Positions 51,359 through 57,413 of a stretch of DNA of 57,413 nt are shown here, one piece after another. The stretch comes from Gemmatimonadaceae bacterium (GTDB lineage Bacteria; Gemmatimonadota; Gemmatimonadetes; Gemmatimonadales; Gemmatimonadaceae), in NCBI GenBank assembly GCA_025450035.1, contig JANWIF010000089.1:1-57413 (forward strand). Reading direction: 5' to 3'. A program made the translations under genes and the position numbers. The notes beneath the pieces are model-generated. The model searched no databases and was not told the DNA's origin. It saw only the letters and a list, made by a program, of their open reading frames with translations. How positions within the stretch are numbered: position 1 is the stretch's first letter; the number at the start of each line of letters is the position of its first letter.

Positions 51359-52772
51359 CCGCGGTGCGCGCCGGCGGCTGTGCCGCGAGCGCGCGGCGCA
51401 GTGCGCGAAGGACGCCGCGCTCGAGCGACCGGTCATCGCCGAACGGGTGGATGCGCCGCCATGCCTCCAGATCCATCACGGCTTTGGCCATTACCGGATG
51501 GCCGCCGGCGCTCCCGTAGCGCATGAACGCCGCCCGCAATCGTTCGCCTAACCGTGTATCGGGGGCCAGCGCGCGCGTGCTCATCACGATGTTCGTGCCG
51601 AAGATCCCCGACACCGCCGAGACGGACGCGCCGGCCATCCCCAGGCAGAACTCCGCCAGTTGGGCGACGATGTGCTCCTGGTCCTCTGGCAGCCTGCCCA
51701 GATGGATGTACGCCAACCCGTCCCGGACCCGCCCGCGCTGCAGCGCCTGGCCGAAGCGCTTGAGGGCTAACGGCCCGTACGATGGATGTTGAATGCGCCG
51801 CAGCATAGCCTGGTCGGCGCGCGGAAAGAGATACGCGAACATCTGCAGGTCATCGTCGCTCGCCGAGCGCGACAACGACTTCGTGTCGGTGATGATCCCG
51901 TACAACAGCGCGGTGGCGAGTGGCGTGGTGAGCGCCGCTTCGTTGTCAGCCAGGAGGTACTCGGCCGACATCGTGGCGCTCGCCCCGAAGAAGGTGCGCA
52001 CATCGCGGAATCCGGCGCGATAGATGCCGGTGGTGGGATGATGATCCACGACGGCCGCGACTTCGGGCAGCTTCATGGTGAAATACGGCGGCTGGACGTC
52101 GACGAGTACCAGGGGCCCCGAGGCTGCAAGTTGGCGCCGCGTGACGTGGCGGACGACTACGCCTAACTCTTCGATCAGGCGGCGATTCTCGGGCCGCGTG
52201 ACCTGGCCGAGGGTGATGATCGGGGACCGCTCGGGGCGCAGCCCAAGCGCGCGGCGCAGCGCCAGCGCCGACGCGATCGCGTCTGGGTCGGGGTCGTTCT
52301 GGACCAGAAACGCGGCACGGCCCTGCCCACGCAATGCGCGCCGCAGGCCGCGCAAGCGCCGGTGCGCAGAGACGCGCCGCAGCACGAGCTCGATCGCGTC
52401 CGCAAGCAGCTCGCCCTCATTCAACCAGGTCAGGCCATCGCGAGCCGGTCCGTGTCGCGCGCGGCGCCGGTGATCGATGACCAATACCGAGGCCGGTGGA
52501 AACGCTTCCCGCACCGCCCGCGCCACGCGGCGGGCACGCGCCTCGCTCGACAGGTCGATGACCACGATGGCGTCGCGCCCCGCGAGCGGCGCGTACGTGG
52601 ATGGCTTCGCGGGGTCCCCGCGGAGCGCCACAGACCATGCCGGCACGCGCTTGCGATCGCCGGTCCACAGAAATACCTCGCGCCCCGACAACGTGCTCTG
52701 CCGGAGCGCCCGCAACCGATCCGGTTGGTCGGAGACGAACAGCACGCTGACTTTGGATGTTGCTGGGGGCAT
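51342..52772 (-). CDS. DHH/DHHA1 phosphoesterase with N-terminal Rossmann-like domain
   Basis: 476 residues. N-terminal nucleotide-binding-like domain (about 5-140; KVSVLFVSDQPDRLRALRQS), DHH domain with NDPDPDAIAS (159-168) and VVDHHPTTG (241-249), then DHHA1 with the GSAGGHPVMAKA motif. Relatives degrade short oligoribonucleotides (NrnA) or cyclic dinucleotides. The extra N-terminal domain resembles that of archaeal RecJ-like/TrkA_N-DHH proteins. Last gene of the minus-strand run that begins with the heme genes, 26 bases beyond ppa. Confidence 0.88.
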   Translation of the reverse strand: MPPATSKVSVLFVSDQPDRLRALRQSTLSGREVFLWTGDRKRVPAWSVALRGDPAKPSTYAPLAGRDAIVVIDLSSEARARRVARAVREAFPPASVLVIDHRRRARHGPARDGLTWLNEGELLADAIELVLRRVSAHRRLRGLRRALRGQGRAAFLVQNDPDPDAIASALALRRALGLRPERSPIITLGQVTRPENRRLIEELGVVVRHVTRRQLAASGPLVLVDVQPPYFTMKLPEVAAVVDHHPTTGIYRAGFRDVRTFFGASATMSAEYLLADNEAALTTPLATALLYGIITDTKSLSRSASDDDLQMFAYLFPRADQAMLRRIQHPSYGPLALKRFGQALQRGRVRDGLAYIHLGRLPEDQEHIVAQLAEFCLGMAGASVSAVSGIFGTNIVMSTRALAPDTRLGERLRAAFMRYGSAGGHPVMAKAVMDLEAWRRIHPFGDDRSLERGVLRALRRALAAQPPARTAVSSPS

Positions 52773-52798
52773 GCGACGCGCGACCGGAGACGGGGGAG

Positions 52799-53344
52799 TC
52801 AGGGACCGGAGCCGATGACGTACCGTTCCTCGTACCGTCGGAGCGATTCGTCGATGATGCGCATCGCGACGTCGCTCTTCTCCCAGCCGACCGTCTGGAC
52901 GCGCTTTCCTTCCAAGTCCTTGTAGATGTGGAAGAAGTGCTCAACCTCCTTCAGGTAGTGCTGGGGAATGTCGGCGATGTCAAAGTATTCCTCGTAGAAC
53001 GGATCGTGACTCGGAACGGCGAGGATCTTGTAGTCCAGCTCTCCGCGATCGAGCATGCGCAGCACGCCGAGCGGACGCGAGTCGATCTGGCAGCCGGGAA
53101 ACGTGGGCTCGTTGAGAAACACGAGCACGTCGCATGGGTCGTTGTCCTCGGCCAGCGTGCGCGGAATGAAGCCATAGTCGCCGGGATAGTGCACGGCGGA
53201 GTACAGCACGCGGTCCAACCGGAACAACCCCGACGTCTTGTCCAGCTCGTACTTGTTCTTGCTCCCGCTCGGAATCTCGACCACCGTGGTCACCTCGTCC
53301 GGCGGGTGCCGGCCGGCTGGCAGGTCGTGCCACGGGTGAATCAC
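52799..53344 (-). CDS. ppa: Soluble inorganic pyrophosphatase, family I
   Basis: 181 residues from GTG 53344, which overlaps the aldo/keto reductase stop (GTGA); the longer open frame to 53656 is the shadow of that gene. Hydrolyses pyrophosphate with magnesium. Family I motifs: VVEIPSGSKNKYELDKTSGL, HYPGDYGFIPRTL, the signature EDNDPCDVLVF and the KDLEGK segment. Cytoplasmic. Pulls forward biosynthetic reactions that release pyrophosphate; no special link to its neighbours. Confidence 0.95.
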   Translation of the reverse strand: MIHPWHDLPAGRHPPDEVTTVVEIPSGSKNKYELDKTSGLFRLDRVLYSAVHYPGDYGFIPRTLAEDNDPCDVLVFLNEPTFPGCQIDSRPLGVLRMLDRGELDYKILAVPSHDPFYEEYFDIADIPQHYLKEVEHFFHIYKDLEGKRVQTVGWEKSDVAMRIIDESLRRYEERYVIGSGP

Positions 53345-54405
53345 GATGCGGCGCGTTGGGCGGGAGGGCTGGGCGCGGCCTCGCGCTGCATGGTGCCCTT
53401 GTATGCCATTGCCTCGTCGCCAACGCCGAAGTTTCCCGCCGCAAGTTCGGCAATGCGGTGCATCTGCTCGGGGCGCAACCGTGGCAGGTCGCTGGCGGCG
53501 GCGAATTCGGCCAACTGGTCGCGGTCGTAGATGTTCGGCAGCGTGGTGACGACGCGCGGCTCCGCGAGCAGCCACTGCAGTGCCGCCTGGCCTAACGTGG
53601 CGCGCGTGGCCAGGAAGTCGAGGGTGCGCACCTTGCGCACGCCGTTCACCAACCACGACCGGGGGCGATGCCGGCGATGATCGTGTTCGGGGAACACCGT
53701 GTCCTCGGTGTACTTTCCCTCCAGCATTCCCGATGCATGCGTCACGCGGATGTTGAAGCAGCAGTTGGGGGCATGCGCCTTGGCCGCATCAATCATGGAC
53801 GTGCCTGGATGCTGCTCGAGGATGTTCCAGATCATCTGAATGGTGTTGATGTCCGGCTCCCGCTCGACGAGCTCCACAACCTCGTACAGCCAGCCGATGG
53901 CCGGTCCGAACGCGGCGCCCCAGGCGCGAATCTTCCCCTCGCGTTGAAGCTCGCGCATCGTGTCCCACAGCAACGGATCGCGCACGTGCGCCATCTTCAC
54001 GTTGTGGAGTTGGAGCACGTCGATGTAGTCGGTGTCGAGGCGCCGCAGACATTGTTCGACGGCGTGTCGCATGAACACGGGCTCGAAGCGCTGCGGCAAC
54101 TCGCTCTGTCCGCGCCGGGCCGCGGCCGCCGCGGGGTCGTAGATGTCGTACCCGATCTTGGTGGCGTACACCACGCGGTCTCGCATCGCGCCAAACGCGG
54201 TGGCCAGCTGGCGCTCGCTGCGTCCGTTGGCGTAGGCGTCGGCGGCATCGAAGAATGTGATCCCGTGCCTGTCGTACGCTTCGCGAAGCAAGGTGATGGC
54301 TTCGGCGTCGGTCTTCTCACCCCACCATCCGGTAGAGATGGTCCAGAGACCAAAGCCCACTTCGCTCACCGAGATGTCGGTGCCGGGGAACTGTCGATGG
54401 CGCAT
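53341..54405 (-). CDS. Aldo/keto reductase
   Basis: 354 residues, TIM-barrel NADPH oxidoreductase. Catalytic tetrad: Asp and Tyr in FFDAADAYANGRSE, Lys in VVYATKIGYD and His in DVLQLHNVK. NADP-binding tail near TLPNIYDRDQLAEFAAA. ATG 54405 with GGGAG nine bases upstream. Substrates of the family are sugar aldehydes, ketosteroids and toxic carbonyls; none can be assigned. Lies between hemB and ppa, 46 bases after hemB. Confidence 0.92.
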   Translation of the reverse strand: MRHRQFPGTDISVSEVGFGLWTISTGWWGEKTDAEAITLLREAYDRHGITFFDAADAYANGRSERQLATAFGAMRDRVVYATKIGYDIYDPAAAAARRGQSELPQRFEPVFMRHAVEQCLRRLDTDYIDVLQLHNVKMAHVRDPLLWDTMRELQREGKIRAWGAAFGPAIGWLYEVVELVEREPDINTIQMIWNILEQHPGTSMIDAAKAHAPNCCFNIRVTHASGMLEGKYTEDTVFPEHDHRRHRPRSWLVNGVRKVRTLDFLATRATLGQAALQWLLAEPRVVTTLPNIYDRDQLAEFAAASDLPRLRPEQMHRIAELAAGNFGVGDEAMAYKGTMQREAAPSPPAQRAAS

Positions 54406-54451
54406 CTGCTCTCACTCCCTCACGCGCGCGCGAGCGAGCGACTCTGGCTGG

Positions 54452-55429
54452 TTACCGGCCGAGTCGATCCGCCGCGTCAATCGCGAAATACGTGATGATG
54501 ATGTCCGCTCCGGCGCGGCGAATGGCGAGGAGCGACTCCATCATGGCCCGTTCGCCGTCGAGCCAGCCGCGCTCGGCAACCGCCTTAATCATAGCGAACT
54601 CGCCGCTCACCTGATAGGCGGCGAGTGGACACGTGACTTCTCGTTTCACGCGCGCGATGATGTCGAGATATGGTCCCGCGGGCTTCACCATCACGGCATC
54701 AGCGCCTTCGTCCAAGTCGAGTCGCACCTCGCGCAGCGCCTCATCGGCATTGGCCGGATCCATCTGGTAGCCGCGCCGGTCGCCAACCCGGGGCGTGGAT
54801 TCCGCGGCCTCACGGAACGGCCCGTAGAACACCGACGCGTATTTGGCCGCGTACGACAGGATCGGCACGTGCGTGAGGCGGTCCTCATCGAGCGCGCGGC
54901 GAATCGCGGCCACGCGCCCGTCCATCATGTCGCTCGGCGCGATGATGTCCGCGCCCGCGCGGGCATGGGACAACGCTTCACGAGCCAGGAGCTCGAGGGT
55001 GGCGTCGTTGTCCACGTCGCCGTCCACCAACACACCGCAGTGGCCGTGGTCGGTGTACTCGCACAAGCACACGTCCGTGATCACCACGAGATCGGGAACG
55101 TCGCGTTTGAGCGCGCGCACCGCCTGCTGCACGGGGCCCGCATCGTCCCACGCGCTGGAGCCGGTTTCATCTTTATGGTCGGGGATCCCGAACAGCAGGA
55201 CTCCGCCCACGCCGGCGCGCGCCGCGCGCTCGGCATCGCGGAGGAGCTCATCGACCGACGTCTGATCGACGCCGGGCATGGCGTCCACCGGCTGGCGCAC
55301 GCCGGTGCCAGCACGAACGAACAGCGGCAGGACGAGCTGGCCGGGCACGAGGTGCGTTTCGCGTACCAGGCGGCGCAACGCCTCGGTGCGCCGCAGCCGG
55401 CGGGGGCGGGTGATCGGGAACGAAGGCAT
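54452..55429 (-). CDS. hemB: Porphobilinogen synthase (delta-aminolevulinate dehydratase)
   Basis: 325 residues. Condenses two 5-aminolevulinate molecules to porphobilinogen. The Schiff-base lysines are in [14 protein letters not shown] and [13 protein letters not shown]. The metal site [14 protein letters not shown] has all three Cys, so it is the zinc-dependent type. The start follows hemC by 63 bases on the same strand. Precursor synthesis genes (hemA, hemL) are not in the window. Confidence 0.97.
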   Translation of the reverse strand: MPSFPITRPRRLRRTEALRRLVRETHLVPGQLVLPLFVRAGTGVRQPVDAMPGVDQTSVDELLRDAERAARAGVGGVLLFGIPDHKDETGSSAWDDAGPVQQAVRALKRDVPDLVVITDVCLCEYTDHGHCGVLVDGDVDNDATLELLAREALSHARAGADIIAPSDMMDGRVAAIRRALDEDRLTHVPILSYAAKYASVFYGPFREAAESTPRVGDRRGYQMDPANADEALREVRLDLDEGADAVMVKPAGPYLDIIARVKREVTCPLAAYQVSGEFAMIKAVAERGWLDGERAMMESLLAIRRAGADIIITYFAIDAADRLGR

Positions 55430-55492
55430 TGTCCTAACCGAAGGATGGCGGACGATGATGGAGCGACGCGGCGCGGCGCACGGCGGGCGCGC

Positions 55493-56449
55493 TCACTCGG
55501 GCTGCGGCGCCGGCACGGTCGCCAGCCCGCGCAGGCGTGCGAGAATTTCGCCCGCCCCTTGTTGCATCAGGTGCGCCGCCAGCCGCGCGCCCGCATCCTC
55601 GGGCGCCGCTCCATTCACCGGCTCGCTGCCGCGCAGCACCCGCGTGCCATCGACATCGGCGATGAGCCCGTGCAGCGTTAGTCCGTTAGGCGTTGACATG
55701 GCCAGCGCCCCGATCGGCACCTGGCATCCGCCCTCGAGCGCCGCCAGGAAGGCGCGCTCGGCGCGCACGGCCACGCCCGTGTCGTGATGGTGCAGCGACC
55801 GCATCAGCGCGGCGACGCGCGCATCGCCCGTACGCACCTGCACGGCAATGGCGCCCTGGCCCGGCGCGGGGAGCCACGCGGGCGCATCCAGCCAGGCCTC
55901 GACCCGCAGCTGCACCTCGAGGCGGCGCAAGCCTGCGCCGGCAAGGATCGCCGCGTGCACCTGCCCCTCTTCCACCTTGCGCAGCCGCGTCGGGACGTTG
56001 CCGCGCAGATCCACAACGTCGAGGTCGGGACGCGCGTGACGCAGTTGCGCGCGCCGGCGCAGGCTCGATGTCCCGACGCGGCTCCCGCGCGGAAGATCCG
56101 CGAGGCCCGCGGCCGCGATGGCGTCGTTCACGACCAGCACGTCGCGCGGATCCTCACGCTCCAGCACCGCGCCAATCGTTAGGCCGGCGGGCGATTCCGT
56201 GGGCAGATCCTTGAGCGAATGAACACAGCAGTCCACCGTCTCGGCCGCCAGTGCCGCCTCCAACTCGCGGGTGAACAACCCCTTGGCGCCGATCTCGCTC
56301 AGCGGTTCGTCGAGCCGCTTGTCACCCGTGGTCTTGAACGTCACCAGCTCGGCACGCACGCCATGCGCCTCGAGCATCGTCGCGACCTGACGCGCTTGGC
56401 GTATGGCGAGCTCGGACGAGCGCGTGGCGACCCTCAGCGCGGAAGACAT
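55493..56449 (-). CDS. hemC: Hydroxymethylbilane synthase (porphobilinogen deaminase)
   Basis: 318 residues. Joins four porphobilinogens into the linear tetrapyrrole. Motifs: RVATRSSELAIRQARQVATM, HSLKDLPTESPAGL, RGSRVGTSSLRRRAQLRHAR and the dipyrromethane-cofactor Cys in LEGGCQVPIGA. Sits between the cobA-hemD fusion and hemB in pathway-related order. Confidence 0.97.
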   Translation of the reverse strand: MSSALRVATRSSELAIRQARQVATMLEAHGVRAELVTFKTTGDKRLDEPLSEIGAKGLFTRELEAALAAETVDCCVHSLKDLPTESPAGLTIGAVLEREDPRDVLVVNDAIAAAGLADLPRGSRVGTSSLRRRAQLRHARPDLDVVDLRGNVPTRLRKVEEGQVHAAILAGAGLRRLEVQLRVEAWLDAPAWLPAPGQGAIAVQVRTGDARVAALMRSLHHHDTGVAVRAERAFLAALEGGCQVPIGALAMSTPNGLTLHGLIADVDGTRVLRGSEPVNGAAPEDAGARLAAHLMQQGAGEILARLRGLATVPAPQPE

Positions 56450-56521
56450 GATGGGAATCTAAAGCACAGGAAAGGACGAAAGGGGATGGGGCGACTGGCG
56501 AGTTGGGCGGCTGCCCGGACG

Positions 56522-57413
56522 CTAGCGGCGCAATGCGGTCACAATCGTTTGCACGAACGAATCGAGAGTGGGAGTCGGCGCTTCGACATCCACGGTCATG
56601 CCCAGGGATCGCGCGGTCTGGCTCGTGATCGGACCCATCGCGGCAATGCGGGCACGGGCTGCCAATGCAGGGCCCACAGCGTCCACGAAAAAGCGAACGG
56701 TGGAGCCCGAAGTGAACGTCACAAGGTCCACGTCGCCGCGATCGAGAGCGGCGCGCGCCAGCGCGGCGCCGGCCGGGTCGGGCCTCGATCGATAGATGGC
56801 GATCTCGTCCACGTGGGCGCCGGCGTCCCGAAGTGCAACAGGTAGCACATCGCGCGCCCCCTCGGCTTTGGCAAACAGTACCCGGGCACCGCGCACGTCG
56901 CCGCGCCCCAGCAGCGCCTCGACAATTCCTTCGGCCACGAAACGCTCCGGGAGCACGTCCACGGCAAGACCGTGCGCGAGGAGCGACTCGGCGGTGGACG
57001 GACCCACCGCAGCCAACCCCACGCGCGCGAACGCGCGCGCGTCGCGCCCGGAGGCGCGCAGCGCGTCCCAGACGATCTGCACGGCGTTCTGGCTGGTGAA
57101 GATGGCCCACCGGTACTCGGGGAGCCGGTCGAGCGCCGCGCGTAATGGACCGAGGTCTAACGGCTCGATGAGAATGGACGGCGCTTCGATCACCTCGGCG
57201 CCGAGCGCGCGCAGTTGCGCAACCAACTCGGATGCTTGCGCGCGTGCGCGCGTCACGATGATGCGTCGCCCGTGCAGCGCTTTCTTGTCGAACCACGCGA
57301 TCTCATCTCGAAGTTGGGCGACCTCGCCGATGACGGTGATCGATGGCGCGGTGAGGCCGCCCTCGCGCGCGCGCGCGACGATCGTGTCGAGCGTGGCCCG
57401 CACGGTACGCTGG
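56522..57413 (-). CDS. hemD: Uroporphyrinogen-III methyltransferase/synthase fusion (CobA-HemD), N-terminal part missing
   Basis: The frame is open past the window end (QRTVRATLDTIVAR). Residues before about base 57270 (TLDTIVARAREGGLTAPSIT, VIGEVAQLRDEIAWFD) are the C-terminus of a uroporphyrinogen-III C-methyltransferase. GRRIIVTRARAQASELVAQL then begins the HemD domain, which continues with YRWAIFTSQNAVQIVWDAL and DVDLVTFTSGSTVRFF. The protein both closes hydroxymethylbilane to uroporphyrinogen III and methylates it towards siroheme and cobalamin. First visible gene of the minus-strand heme run. Confidence 0.93.
   Translation of the reverse strand, partial: QRTVRATLDTIVARAREGGLTAPSITVIGEVAQLRDEIAWFDKKALHGRRIIVTRARAQASELVAQLRALGAEVIEAPSILIEPLDLGPLRAALDRLPEYRWAIFTSQNAVQIVWDALRASGRDARAFARVGLAAVGPSTAESLLAHGLAVDVLPERFVAEGIVEALLGRGDVRGARVLFAKAEGARDVLPVALRDAGAHVDEIAIYRSRPDPAGAALARAALDRGDVDLVTFTSGSTVRFFVDAVGPALAARARIAAMGPITSQTARSLGMTVDVEAPTPTLDSFVQTIVTALRR

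Noticed and set aside
52799-53656. A 285-codon version of the pyrophosphatase
   Set aside because: The extra N-terminal residues are the shadow of the aldo/keto reductase gene; the GTG at 53344 gives the normal family length and a GTGA overlap.

Overview
The window is about 57 kb of G+C-rich DNA (by eye roughly two thirds G+C). It comes from a diderm bacterium with LPS export (LptF/LptG), an MCE/Mla lipid system, an Oar-like TonB-dependent receptor and type IV pili. Two permeases of the duplicated MacB-like (ADOP) type, many exported enzymes and lipoproteins, frequent GTG/TTG starts and many 4-base ATGA/GTGA stop-start overlaps fit Gemmatimonadota or a near relative such as Acidobacteriota. 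The phylum is an inference; there is no rRNA gene. I see no tRNA, rRNA, CRISPR array or intact insertion sequence.

Layout. 1-2.8 kb: drug-type ABC exporter with its own CecR-like TetR repressor. 2.9-11 kb: single genes for exported enzymes (one-Cys MsrB, DUF2911 protein, ceruloplasmin-like multicopper oxidase, alpha-amino-acid ester hydrolase-like enzyme, beta-propeller protein), an AmpG-like transporter and a DUF2071 protein. 11-14.4 kb: a full-length ADOP permease carrying a C14 tract beside a shrunken ADOP relic. 14.5-19.2 kb: small molybdopterin-oxidoreductase-fold protein, orphan ParB-like protein, secreted amidohydrolase, monooxygenase relic and a large lipoprotein. 19.4-25.5 kb (minus strand): M28 peptidase, ComEA-like protein, PilB, PilT, PilC. 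25.7-30.5 kb: lptF-lptG-mlaE-mlaD. 30.7-35.5 kb: TonB-dependent receptor and amino-acid permease. 35.6-39.9 kb: CoxII-like membrane stub, ctaA, ctaB, small protein and ABC exporter. 39.9-44 kb (minus): M24 peptidase, amino-acid permease and lipoprotein, with a hypothetical gene upstream. 44.1-51.4 kb (plus): a tightly coupled nine-gene run, anti-sigma-like protein, DUF92, lipoprotein, B12-type radical SAM enzyme, geranylgeranyl-reductase-type flavoenzyme, flavin reductase, methyltransferase, SRPBCC cyclase-like protein and ketosynthase. 51.3-57.4 kb (minus): cobA-hemD fusion (cut by the window end), hemC, hemB, aldo/keto reductase, inorganic pyrophosphatase and DHH phosphoesterase.

Two observations stand out. 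First, the 7-mer GTTAGGC (or GCCTAAC) occurs 46 times by my hand count, about once per 1.25 kb, against roughly 6-7 expected from base composition. It lies on both strands and in different codon phases, with the density and dispersion of a DNA uptake sequence, and the same window holds pilus motor genes and a ComEA-like protein. Second, the 45.6-51.4 kb run looks like an uncharacterised lipid or polyketide tailoring pathway. Heme genes occur twice (heme A/O synthases and the tetrapyrrole trunk), consistent with an aerobic respiring organism.
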